From: Methanoregula sp. PtaB.Bin085
Lineage (GTDB): Archaea > Halobacteriota > Methanomicrobia > Methanomicrobiales > Methanospirillaceae
Reading direction: 5' to 3'
NCBI RefSeq assembly: GCF_002067035.1
Contig: NZ_MVQB01000028.1
Coordinates: forward strand, 1 to 64,000
Length of the DNA: 64,000 bases
Shown here piece after piece: positions 9,154 through 17,565 of this stretch. Made by a program: the position numbers and the translations under genes. The first letter of the stretch is position 1; each line of letters opens with the position of its first letter. The notes beneath the pieces were generated by a model that saw only the letters and a program-made list of their open reading frames with translations, was not told the DNA's origin and made no database searches.

Positions 9154-10920
9154 ATGAGAACCATTGTCCTTCTTACCTGCTTTCTTCTTGCCTTCCTGCT
9201 GGCCGCACCCGCGATGGCCGCCGTTGCAGAACCGGCAGAAACCGACGAGATCATCCATGGGGTAACCCTGGAGCCGGTGACGGAAACCACATACATAATT
9301 ACATCTGCACCACCAACCGAACAACCTGCCGAACGGCCGGTCACCCGGGAACCGGAGACGCCTGTCACCGATATTCCCGGGCCGAAGGTCGGCTGGCTGA
9401 CCATCATCTCAACGCCATCCGGCGCCGAAGTCACGATTGACGGTGAAGCCGCAGGTGCAACGCCCATCACCGGCCGTGAAGTGGGAGCCGGAAGCCACAG
9501 CGTTTCGATTTCCATGCCCGGCTTCGAGACGTACCAGACCGAGAAGTCCGTCGGCGCCGGCGAACAGGCGGCAGTCGATGCAACGCTGAATGAGATCGTC
9601 ATCCCGACCACGGCACCGACAACCCGGGTCACCATACACCCTGAGCCGACTGTCACCGATGTTCCGTGCATCGGCTGCGACAGGGGCTGGATCCGGGTGT
9701 ACTGCAACGTGAACGGGGCAACGGTCTCCTTTGATCAGCTCTCCTCCGGCTGCACGATTGCGAACGGGTACTGCGATACCGATGTCGCGACAACCGGGAC
9801 AGCCTTCAGGTCCTTTACCGTCCAGAAGCCCGGCTACGAGATCTTCACGGGCAGTGTGAGCTCATGGCCTGCAAGGGGCCAGACCGTGAGCCTGTACTCA
9901 ACCCTCATTCCCGTCCAGTCGTACGGGAACATCCAGGTGGACTCCCGCCCCCAGGGTGCGGTCGTTACTCTTGACGGCAGCATCTGGCAGAACACCCCCA
10001 CCACCTTCACGTCCGTGAGCGCCGGGACACACACCCTCCAGATCTCCATGAACGGCTACCAGCCGTACGGGACCTCGGTGTACGTGACTGCCGGAAAGAC
10101 TGCCTCGGTCAATGCATATCTCGTGCCCAACCCGCCGCAGCCCCGCACCGGGTCGCTCAACATCGTCACGTCCCCCAAAGGCGCTGACATCTACGTTGAC
10201 GGGACCTACTATGCCGAGACACCCTACATTGTCACCAGCCTTGCCCCGGGCCCGCACAACCTCCGCATGTACAAGGCGGGATACGACGAGTACATGTCCA
10301 CGGTCACGGTGAATGCGGGCCAGCAGACCCCGATCTCCTGGACGTTCACCCCCCAGCAGGGCTCCGTGGGATCCATCGATGTGTACTCGACACCGGCAGG
10401 ATCCGCGGTCTACCTTGACGGGAACTACATGGGCCAGACCCCGTACGGCGGCTCGCTCGATATCCCGAGCGTCCTTGCCGGCACCCATACGGTCTCCCTC
10501 CGGCTGCAGGATTACAAGAGCTACACGCAGACCGTGACCGTCAGGGCAGGGGAGGTCGTGACGGTCAACGCCCAGCTGACCCCCAGCACACCGTCCCCGG
10601 TACCGGACACGACAGGCCAGATCATGGTCGTCTCGACCCCCGCGGGCGCCGAGCTCTTCATTGACAACACCTTCCGCGGGATAACGCCAGCAACCATCCC
10701 CGATATCCCGGCCGGTTCGCATGTCGTCATGGTGCGGCAGGCCGGTTATACTGATGCGACCCAGACCGTGACGGTGACGGGAGGCCAGAGCACGCCGGTT
10801 GCGCTCAGCCTTGCACCGGTGCCGGTCACGACAACAAAGACGCCCATGAGCCCGGTGGCTGGGCTTGGTGCGGTTGCACTGGCGGGGCTTGCGGTTCTGT
10901 ATCTGGGGAAGCGGGAATAA
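9154..10920 (+). CDS. Multi-domain PEGA surface protein with C-terminal anchor
   Basis: A secreted cell-surface protein. It has a signal peptide (1-23, cut after AMA), a Thr/Pro linker, then repeated PEGA domains at about 78-135, 256-325, 332-400, 407-478 and 488-552, each starting G-x-(I/L)-x-V-x-(S/T)-x-P-x-G-A. A sixth, divergent unit at about 183-250 carries five cysteines. A hydrophobic helix (about 565-583) and a final GKRE form a C-terminal membrane tail, preceded by TKTPMSPVAG. PEGA domains occur in archaeal and bacterial envelope proteins; the ligand here is unknown. It could be processed by the archaeosortase encoded at 61.7 kb, which is a guess. Confidence 0.9.
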   Translation: MRTIVLLTCFLLAFLLAAPAMAAVAEPAETDEIIHGVTLEPVTETTYIITSAPPTEQPAERPVTREPETPVTDIPGPKVGWLTIISTPSGAEVTIDGEAAGATPITGREVGAGSHSVSISMPGFETYQTEKSVGAGEQAAVDATLNEIVIPTTAPTTRVTIHPEPTVTDVPCIGCDRGWIRVYCNVNGATVSFDQLSSGCTIANGYCDTDVATTGTAFRSFTVQKPGYEIFTGSVSSWPARGQTVSLYSTLIPVQSYGNIQVDSRPQGAVVTLDGSIWQNTPTTFTSVSAGTHTLQISMNGYQPYGTSVYVTAGKTASVNAYLVPNPPQPRTGSLNIVTSPKGADIYVDGTYYAETPYIVTSLAPGPHNLRMYKAGYDEYMSTVTVNAGQQTPISWTFTPQQGSVGSIDVYSTPAGSAVYLDGNYMGQTPYGGSLDIPSVLAGTHTVSLRLQDYKSYTQTVTVRAGEVVTVNAQLTPSTPSPVPDTTGQIMVVSTPAGAELFIDNTFRGITPATIPDIPAGSHVVMVRQAGYTDATQTVTVTGGQSTPVALSLAPVPVTTTKTPMSPVAGLGAVALAGLAVLYLGKRE

Positions 10921-11228
10921 TCCCGGCACTACCATTTTTTAAACATCGGGTTTTGGAAAAATCTGTTCTGTGCACTCAGGGAATAATGATGGGGGCTGAT
11001 GCCCCCATACCCCCAAGTACGATGAACGGCCGCCGCCCCGAAGGGCGCCCCGCGGCGGCTTTCAGTTACCGGTTTTCCCGACCTGCTCTGGCCCCGCCGT
11101 GCCCCGCGAGGCATCGAATCCCGAAGGGATGAGATGCGAGAAGAACCATCAGGTTCTTCGAGTGTCCTGAGGCGGGGAGGACTCGTAAATATCCCGAATC
11201 TGCCGGGAATGTCTATGAAAATATTGGA
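10921..11228. other. Intergenic region mostly occupied by repeat A
   Basis: 308 bases between two convergent genes. Most of it is repeat A copy 2. No gene is supported. Confidence 0.6.
10989..11179 (+). repeat. Intergenic repeat A, copy 2 (with internal insertion)
   Basis: It begins with the ATGGGGGC-TGAT-GCCCCCAT hairpin, then GATGAACGG, then a GCCGCCGC/GCGGCGGC stem around CCCGAAGGGCGCCCC, then GACCTGCTCTGGCCCCGCCG and CCTGAGGCGGGGAG. It matches copy 3 along its length. About 58 bases at 11107-11165 are absent from copy 3. Confidence 0.85.
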
Positions 11229-12653
11229 TTATAAATCGCTGATACGGACCGGGCCGCGACCACACTGGGTCACTTCATTACTGTTCCATAACTCATAGAG
11301 TGTAAGCTGCCCTTCCTCCTTGTTGAATGCCATAAAGAGAGAGCTGGAATTTCCACCGGCACCGTAAGATATTCCATACCATTTGTCGATGCCCCCGCCA
11401 CTGACAGACATATGTTGTTCATCAAACTCAGGATAACGATCCCTGACGATAGCCGTAACCAGATTTCTGGCATGCTCCGGATCAGAACCAACAAGCGTTG
11501 AAAGATTGTGGATCTTCACATTCGAACAGGATTTATTCATCACTGCGAAGAGGATTGTCCCGGTGTATGTCTCCACCTTGAATTCACAATCCGGCGAGGT
11601 AAAGTCGTAATAATTCCAGAAATACACCCGCCCGCATTCATTGTGTTCGATAAACCTGCCGTTGTACGTCAGATTGATATCCGGGTTATTCGTGAAATTC
11701 CGGATCGATTCCAATGCGGCCTGATTGCCAATGGGACCATTTGTACCGATCAGGACGTTTGACACCATGGTCACATCCGGTTGCGGGACTTTACCCGAAA
11801 CCTGAGAGAAATTACGAACCGGTGCAGGTATAAGGGATTTGGATACTACAGCCCTGCCGGAATCTGTCCCGGCAGGAACATAGAGTCTCAAGGATTTATT
11901 CTGGATCTCATCGGTCGCGTTGATGATCCATACAGGTTCGAGGTATGAGGATTTAGTGACATTATCAGGGGCATAGTACCCCGGTTTCATATCATGAATG
12001 GTCAGGTTCAGGACTCGAGGGGGCAGGTTTTTTCCCTCACCGTTCTTCAGTCGTTCAATCGCTTGTGATGCAGGGATGATCCGTTCGAGGCCCTGTTCCT
12101 CGATGGAAAACCAGTGCTTCCGTAATATTGTAACATTCCCGCCGAAGCTTAACTCTATCTCTAACCACCCGGTTTTTCCATGAATCGGCATGCCATAACG
12201 AGTCTGCCGGTAATTTAATCGGCGCGTTCCAACTGCAGACCGGAATCCGGGATCTCCTTCTCTTCCGATAGACCACGTCGATGAATCCATGATGGACGTA
12301 AAAACAGCATCGGGGGGCATTCCTCCATAGGTATTCATCGCTTGTACTGCCAGAATTTTACAGTCTTCTGGTGACGGCGCGGCGTCGAAAGTCTCCGCTG
12401 AAAAATTTGTAAAACCAATGCTGTTGTTCGTACCATTCACAATTTTAAACACCGGCACACAGGGATCCACGAGCGTTCCCGTCCAGTCAATCCGGCAGCC
12501 GGAATCTCCTGGACCGGGTTTGTTGGAGATTTTTGTATCAGGTAACAGGAAAAAAACGACCACAATAACCGCTGCAATCAGAACCACAATTCCAAGCACG
12601 CTGAAGAGAAATTGTCGGTTATCTTTTTGCATACCTTTCATAGCATCACTCAA
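11229..12653 (-). CDS. Membrane-anchored extracytoplasmic protein, unknown function
   Basis: One N-terminal transmembrane helix (about 17-37) after a charged start anchors a large outside domain of about 430 residues. The middle (about 180-255) runs from FSIEEQGLERIIPASQAIERL through VLNLTIHDMKPGYYA to YLEPVWIINA. This resembles the second domain of YycI/PepSY-like bacterial envelope proteins; that is a structural guess, not an assignment. Several cysteines (C53, C64, C87 and later ones) could form disulfides. Codon use is more AT-rich than in the neighbouring core genes. It stands alone. Confidence 0.7.
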   Translation of the reverse strand: MSDAMKGMQKDNRQFLFSVLGIVVLIAAVIVVVFFLLPDTKISNKPGPGDSGCRIDWTGTLVDPCVPVFKIVNGTNNSIGFTNFSAETFDAAPSPEDCKILAVQAMNTYGGMPPDAVFTSIMDSSTWSIGREGDPGFRSAVGTRRLNYRQTRYGMPIHGKTGWLEIELSFGGNVTILRKHWFSIEEQGLERIIPASQAIERLKNGEGKNLPPRVLNLTIHDMKPGYYAPDNVTKSSYLEPVWIINATDEIQNKSLRLYVPAGTDSGRAVVSKSLIPAPVRNFSQVSGKVPQPDVTMVSNVLIGTNGPIGNQAALESIRNFTNNPDINLTYNGRFIEHNECGRVYFWNYYDFTSPDCEFKVETYTGTILFAVMNKSCSNVKIHNLSTLVGSDPEHARNLVTAIVRDRYPEFDEQHMSVSGGGIDKWYGISYGAGGNSSSLFMAFNKEEGQLTLYELWNSNEVTQCGRGPVRISDL

Positions 12654-12760
12654 AAACGAGGCTCTATCTTTCAGTTCGTTATCTGATCTATTTTTTCGGA
12701 TCTATAAAAAATTCCCGTTTTGATCCTGATGAGAGTATCATGTGATTACATCATCGATCA

Positions 12761-14035
12761 TTACGGAGAACTCAGCCGTTTCCGGCTCCCCTGCGCCGCA
12801 AGATACCCGGTCGAGAACGCGGCCTGCAGGTTGTAGCCGCCGGTATCGCCGTCAATGTCCAGCACCTCCCCGGCAAAGAAGAGGCCGGGGACGAGCTTCG
12901 ATTCCATGGTCTTCTGGTTGACGGTATCCAGCGCAATTCCGCCGCGTGTCACCATCGCGACCCGCTCGTCTCCCAGGGATTCAACGTCCATGGGGAACTC
13001 CGTGCAGGTCGCGGCAAGGGCCGAGCGTTGTGCTGCGGAGAAGTGGGCGCACGTCAGCTTCTCCGGGATCCCGGATATCCCGAGCAGTATCCGGTTGAGC
13101 CGCTCCGGGATCGGGTACTTCGCCAGGATCGTGCCGACCCACCAGCCGGGATTCTCCGGCGCCCGCTTCGCAAGGTCTGCTGCCAGTTCGTTGCGCCGGA
13201 CCGGGCCGGCAAATCCGAGCTTCACGGTGTCGCCGGGCCTGATCCAGCGCGATGCATCGAGAATGCCGGGGCCGGAGAGGCCGGTATGGGTCAAGAGGAC
13301 ATCACCGGTGCAGTCCCGCACCTTTTTCCCGTCCCGCCAGATCGAGAAGGGCATTGCGGCAAACGAGATCCCGGCAAGGCCGGCGAACGGGTAGTTCCGG
13401 ATATTAAGGGGCGTCAGCGCCGGGGCAGTCTCCGTTACCGGCTGGCCGAGCGATGCCGCGAGCCGGTACCCGTCGCCGGTTGTGCCGCACTGAGGGTATG
13501 AAGCCCCGCCGGTGGTGATGGCAACCGTTGCGGCATGGTACATCCCGGCGCCGGTTGAGACAACGAATACACCCTCTTCACGTGTAATCCCGGTCACCGG
13601 CTCGCTGCACCGGATAGTGACCCCCTGTTTATCGCATTCCGCCAGCAGCACGGCAAGGACATCTGCCGATTTCCGGGATGCGGGGAAGACCTTGCCTCCC
13701 TCTTCCGCCCGCAGGGCAAGGCCGCGGGCGGCAAAATAGTGCATGAGATCGGTGTTGGTAAACGACATCAGGGCAGGCCGGATGAATTTCCCGTGGTCGC
13801 CGTACCGGGAGACGAACGAGCGGATATCCCCATCGTGTGTGATGTTGCACTGGCCGGTCCCGGCCACCAGGATCTTGGCGCCGGGCCTCGTGTTCTTCTC
13901 CAGAAGCAGGACGCGGCATCCTGCAGCAGCGGCATGGATTGCACAGAAGAGCCCGGCCGGGCCCCCGCCAATCACGATACTGTCCCAGCGTGCCACCTGC
14001 TGCACCCGCTCAGGTATTCTCATCCCATCGCTCAT
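12761..14035 (-). CDS. FAD-dependent oxidoreductase, HI0933/YhiN family
   Basis: A flavoprotein of the HI0933 (BaiN/RdsA-like) family. The N-terminal dinucleotide fold is IVIGGGPAGLFCAIHAAAAG (about 21-40), followed by LLLEKNTRPGAKILVAGTGQCN, whose GTGQCN is typical. ATVAITTGGASYPQCGTTGDGY is the second family block, and GLFFAGEVLDIDGDTGGYN near the C-terminus is the FAD-binding end motif. At 424 residues it is full length. The substrate is not known for archaeal members. It is divergent from the MFS gene and about 77 bases from it. Confidence 0.92.
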   Translation of the reverse strand: MSDGMRIPERVQQVARWDSIVIGGGPAGLFCAIHAAAAGCRVLLLEKNTRPGAKILVAGTGQCNITHDGDIRSFVSRYGDHGKFIRPALMSFTNTDLMHYFAARGLALRAEEGGKVFPASRKSADVLAVLLAECDKQGVTIRCSEPVTGITREEGVFVVSTGAGMYHAATVAITTGGASYPQCGTTGDGYRLAASLGQPVTETAPALTPLNIRNYPFAGLAGISFAAMPFSIWRDGKKVRDCTGDVLLTHTGLSGPGILDASRWIRPGDTVKLGFAGPVRRNELAADLAKRAPENPGWWVGTILAKYPIPERLNRILLGISGIPEKLTCAHFSAAQRSALAATCTEFPMDVESLGDERVAMVTRGGIALDTVNQKTMESKLVPGLFFAGEVLDIDGDTGGYNLQAAFSTGYLAAQGSRKRLSSP

Positions 14036-14112
14036 GAAGCATTCCCCGCGGGGCCGGGATCCTGCCGGAGTGCAATATCCTTAATCCCGATCAGCACCAA
14101 CGCCGTACACCC

Positions 14113-15489
14113 ATGGCTGACGAACGCGAAAAGAGGATCATCCTCCTTGTCGCATCGCTCTCCTCGTTCCTCGTCCCGTACACGGGCTCATCCATCACCG
14201 TTGCCCTGCCCGCGATGGCATCGCAGTTCTCCGCCGATGCCGTCACGCTGGGATGGATCACCTCCGCGTACATTATCGCCGCCGCTGTCTTCATCGTCCC
14301 GTTCGGGCGGTACGCGGATATTGTCGGCCGCAAGAAGGTCTTCCTTACCGGCGTCCTTGTCTTCACGCTCGCATCCCTTGCCTGCGCCTTTTCGCCGACG
14401 GCAGGGATCCTGATCGCGTTCCGGTTCGTGCAGGGCATCGGGGGCGCGATGCTCTTTGCCACGTCCGTTGCCATTGTGACGCAGGTGTACGGCCCGGGCG
14501 AGCGGGGGGCTGCACTCGGCATCACCATCGCAACGGTCTATGCCGGCCTCTCCATCGGCCCGTTCATCGGAGGGGTCCTCACCGACCTTGCCGGCTGGCC
14601 CGCTATCTTTTTTGTCAACGTCCCCATTGGTCTTGTCACCATCGCCATGACTCTTCAGGGAGTCCGTGACGAGTGGGCCGATGCAGCCGGCGAACGGTTC
14701 GACTGGCCCGGGGCGGCCATCTACGGGGTCATTCTCTTCTCCCTCATCTATGGCATGCTCCTGCTGCCGGACACGGCCGGGCTCGCGTGGATCGCGTGCG
14801 CTGCTGTCGGAGCCGTCATCTTTTACCGGCAGGAGACGCGGTCGGCAAGCCCGCTCATGGACCTCGCGGTCTTCTCCGGCAACCGGACCTTTGTCTTCTC
14901 CAACATCGCCGCGATGATCAATTACGGCGCAACGTACGGCGTGGGTGTCCTGCTCTCCCTCTACCTCCAGTACATCCAGGGGTTCACTGCCGCCGCTGCC
15001 GGCCTCATTCTCGTAGCCCAGCCAATAGTCCAGTGCGTCTTCTCGCCCATTGCCGGCCGGCTCTCCGATCGCATGGAGCCGCGGATCGTCTCCACGGCCG
15101 GCATGGCGATCACGACCGCCGGCCTTGCGCCCTTCATCTTCCTTTCCCCGCAGACCCCGGTCTGGATCATCGTCGCGAGCCTGATGGTGATGGGTCTCGG
15201 CTACGGTCTCTTCTCCTCCCCCAACACCAACGCAATCATGAGCTCGGTGGCAAACCGTCATCTCGGCATCGCGGCCGGCATGAACGCGACCGTCCGCTCG
15301 CTTGGCCAGCTGCTCTCCATGGCTATCGTCATGTTCTGTTTTGCCGTGTTCATCGGGACGGCCGTGATCACGCCGTCAGCCTACACAGCCCTCATGACGA
15401 GCGTCACGGTCGCGTTCATTGTGTTCACTGCCCTCTGCATCACCGGGATCGCGGCATCGTATGTACGGGGAACGATCCACGGGGAGTGA
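14113..15489 (+). CDS. MFS transporter, 14-helix DHA2 drug-efflux type
   Basis: A proton-driven exporter by family. It has 458 residues and 14 predicted membrane helices. Motif A is present as GRYADIVGRKKVF (about 71-83). The helix-4 region reads RFVQGIGGAMLFATSVAIVTQVY. Motif C-like GLSIGPFIGGVLTD (about 143-156) marks the efflux (antiporter) class, and FFVNVPIGL is the DHA2 signature at the start of helix 6. The exported compound cannot be told. It is a single-gene unit. Confidence 0.92.
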   Translation: MADEREKRIILLVASLSSFLVPYTGSSITVALPAMASQFSADAVTLGWITSAYIIAAAVFIVPFGRYADIVGRKKVFLTGVLVFTLASLACAFSPTAGILIAFRFVQGIGGAMLFATSVAIVTQVYGPGERGAALGITIATVYAGLSIGPFIGGVLTDLAGWPAIFFVNVPIGLVTIAMTLQGVRDEWADAAGERFDWPGAAIYGVILFSLIYGMLLLPDTAGLAWIACAAVGAVIFYRQETRSASPLMDLAVFSGNRTFVFSNIAAMINYGATYGVGVLLSLYLQYIQGFTAAAAGLILVAQPIVQCVFSPIAGRLSDRMEPRIVSTAGMAITTAGLAPFIFLSPQTPVWIIVASLMVMGLGYGLFSSPNTNAIMSSVANRHLGIAAGMNATVRSLGQLLSMAIVMFCFAVFIGTAVITPSAYTALMTSVTVAFIVFTALCITGIAASYVRGTIHGE

Positions 15490-15722
15490 TGCCACGATAT
15501 TGTCGGAGGATTTTCAGCGTGAAAAAAACCGATGAATAAATCCCGGGGAAATCGTGATTTGTCGTGCGATGGGACCACGGGCGCTCGCCGCCTCGTCGGG
15601 GCTCGCCCCGTCGAGCATGGCCGTGGACAGGAATCTGTGTGAAACATTTTTCAGGAAGGGGGGTCACCTTCACAAATTCTGCTGAATGCGTAACATGACA
15701 GATTCAACAAATCCGGAAAAGA

Positions 15723-16007
15723 TCACTGCACCGGCGTCCCGCGGCCGCGTTTCCGGAGCGCTTCCGTGTAGTGGTGGCGGAGCTCGGCCGTTTCCTCGGG
15801 GGAGAAGTCTTTCTTTTTGACTGCCTGCAGGTGCTTCTGCATCTGCTTCACGATGTGTTCGGCCTCGTGGAAGTCCTCGACATCCAGGTATGCCGGAGTC
15901 CGGGCGATCTCCTGGGCATGGCCGCACTGCGGGCAGAGCTTCCATTTCTGGTAGCGGTCCACGTACGTGAACGTGCTGCACGAGGGGCACCGGATGATGA
16001 GGTACAT
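15723..16007 (-). CDS. DUF1922-like zinc-ribbon protein
   Basis: A 94-residue protein. The start at 16007 gives MYLIIRCPSCSTFTYVD, matching the DUF1922 N-terminal zinc-ribbon layout; upstream codons look non-coding. Two CxxC pairs (CPSC at 7-10 and CPQC at about 26-29) would bind one zinc. A helical charged C-terminus follows (EDFHEAEHIVKQMQKHL). The function of the family is unknown; nucleic acid binding is possible. It faces the MFS gene tail to tail. Confidence 0.75.
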   Translation of the reverse strand: MYLIIRCPSCSTFTYVDRYQKWKLCPQCGHAQEIARTPAYLDVEDFHEAEHIVKQMQKHLQAVKKKDFSPEETAELRHHYTEALRKRGRGTPVQ

Positions 16008-16185
16008 ATTATTCAGGTGATCGGCATTGTCGTTATAAATACATATCGTCGTTTCGCAGAATTTCCGGACGACGGGGGAACATCCCGGGAGGGAGTCCGG
16101 GGTACCGGAAGTAACTGCAGGAGGTAATTGCCCGGTGTCGTCGATAAAAAACACCGAAGATAACCGGGATTGTCGGGTTAATCAG

Positions 16186-16461
16186 TTACTGTTTCCCGTC
16201 TTTCTGGTCAGACTCCCCGGTCTCTTCTTTTTTCCTTTCCGGTGTCCGGGGTAGCCCAAAGTATTGAGGAAAAAGTTTCATACCAAGGACTAATATTACT
16301 CCCAGAGCTGCATAATGTAAAAACCCGCCAGAGTCAGCAAGAATCGGGTAACCGGAAAAAAGCATGCCGTAAACAAACCCGCCAAGAATCCCGATAAGTA
16401 AGAAAATACCTGCGATTATCAACACATTCCGGATAGTTACCTTACTCTCCATATTGTTCAA
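16186..16461 (-). CDS. Small two-helix membrane protein
   Basis: 91 residues with two hydrophobic helices (about 12-34 and 47-64) and a hydrophilic tail ending ESDQKDGKQ. A similar stretch, KEADRKDGK, occurs inside the 236-residue protein encoded just upstream. Bases ahead of both genes are also alike. I recognise no family. The region is AT-rich. Confidence 0.6.
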   Translation of the reverse strand: MNNMESKVTIRNVLIIAGIFLLIGILGGFVYGMLFSGYPILADSGGFLHYAALGVILVLGMKLFPQYFGLPRTPERKKEETGESDQKDGKQ

Positions 16462-16462
16462 C

Positions 16463-16515
16463 AGATTCTTGTTTTTGAATAATATATTAATCTTCAGCTG
16501 CTGTTCATTGCATCA
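16463..16515 (-). repeat. Duplicated upstream element, copy 1
   Basis: On the minus strand, AGCAGCTGAAGATTAATATAT and following T/A-rich bases precede the 91-residue gene. A closely similar stretch (AGCAGCTGAATTTTAATATAT, split here only for description) precedes the 236-residue gene. The TTAATATAT part could serve as the TATA box for each. Confidence 0.5.
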
Positions 16516-16566
16516 ATATGATACCTGAATTATCGTATTAAAAAGACAGAAGGAGAAAAGAATACG

Positions 16567-17277
16567 TTATTCCAACGTTACCTCGTCCCCCAGTTTTTCC
16601 CTGAACCGTAAGTAGATTTTTGCGATGATATCGGAATTGTAAAAAACCAGCCCGTATATTTTTTGTGTTCCAATCGTGGATATCACCATCCGATGCCTGG
16701 CGTCCACACCCCACAGGGTACCTTTCATTGCCGGATCAGGACTCACCGACGATATATCCGCATACCTGATTACTGTTTTCCTGTCAATGCCCAAGAGGTA
16801 CAACGGATGTGATTTGATCTGCACCGAATCCTCTGTAAAGACAAAAACAGGCACATTATACCAAATCCAGATGAAAAATATTCCAACCCCTGTTATGGCA
16901 ATAGTCAGACCAATATCCTCTTTATCCGGGGTAAACTGACTGATAATTGAAAATAAAGGCATAGCTATGAAGATCAAAAACAAAACAGATACCCCGGTAG
17001 TTGGTTTGAACAGCAACGGTTTCCCGTCTTTCCGGTCAGCCTCCTTTGCCTCTTCTTCCTTCATCTCCTGCGCCAGCGGTTTCATATAAATATCATAAAC
17101 AATTTTCAGCACAAGGGGAGTGACCGTGACAAAAAACACAATACGCTGGAATTCACGAATTGCTCCGGAAAGACCTGGATCCTGTATGCCAAAAACTGAA
17201 GCCCATGGGATAACTGTCAGAATGCAGATACAGAAAAAGATCAATAAATACCTGAGAATTTCCTTCCGCTGAATCAT
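16567..17277 (-). CDS. Membrane protein with PH-like C-terminal domain
   Basis: 236 residues. Helices at about 8-28 and 44-62, a charged cytoplasmic loop (EEEAKEADRKDGKP), then helices at about 97-116 and 125-143. The soluble C-terminus (about 145-236) starts VFVFTEDSVQIKSHPLYLLG and continues IRYADISSVSPDP; this looks like the bacterial PH-like fold that follows membrane helices, where a reference strand is followed by I-x-(Y/W)-x-(D/E)-I. It is on the same strand as the 91-residue protein, 105 bases ahead of it. Confidence 0.65.
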   Translation of the reverse strand: MIQRKEILRYLLIFFCICILTVIPWASVFGIQDPGLSGAIREFQRIVFFVTVTPLVLKIVYDIYMKPLAQEMKEEEAKEADRKDGKPLLFKPTTGVSVLFLIFIAMPLFSIISQFTPDKEDIGLTIAITGVGIFFIWIWYNVPVFVFTEDSVQIKSHPLYLLGIDRKTVIRYADISSVSPDPAMKGTLWGVDARHRMVISTIGTQKIYGLVFYNSDIIAKIYLRFREKLGDEVTLE

Positions 17278-17279
17278 CC

Positions 17280-17332
17280 TTGATACTACCTTATTTTGAA
17301 AAATATATTAAAATTCAGCTGCTCGTTCACTG
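17280..17332 (-). repeat. Duplicated upstream element, copy 2
   Basis: It precedes the 236-residue membrane gene and resembles 16463-16515, sharing CAGCTGAA and TTAATATAT with a similar spacing to the start codon. It lies in a 288-base stretch (17278-17565) in which I see no supported gene. Confidence 0.5.
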
Positions 17333-17565
17333 ATTCATCCGTTGATTCCTGCGGAATTTTGTGATCGTACAGGAAAACGAGGATATGCCCACAACCACAA
17401 ACTGCCGGATATTTCACCGGACCAGGGGACAGGAAACCTGCGGGCAGTCTGCCCGATGAATCATGTTCATGAACCCGGACCACTGCACCTTTCCGGAAAA
17501 ATACCGGTGGCAGGGCAGGACAATTCCGAAATCCCAATATCGCCTGCCCGGCTCATAGAGATGCT

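Noticed and set aside
10989-11179. Repeat A considered as a CRISPR-like or rho-independent terminator array
   Set aside because: There are no regularly spaced direct repeats or spacers, and the hairpins are not followed by consistent U-tracts.
15540-15670. GC-rich hairpin-prone stretch after the MFS gene, tested as another repeat A or B copy
   Set aside because: It has a GGGGCTCGCCCCG hairpin but shares no extended block with either family.
17286-17537. An 83-codon frame (minus) and an 81-codon frame (plus) before the cofE-like gene
   Set aside because: No ribosome site, no domain, no membrane helix; the two overlap each other. The stretch also contains the duplicated promoter-like element.
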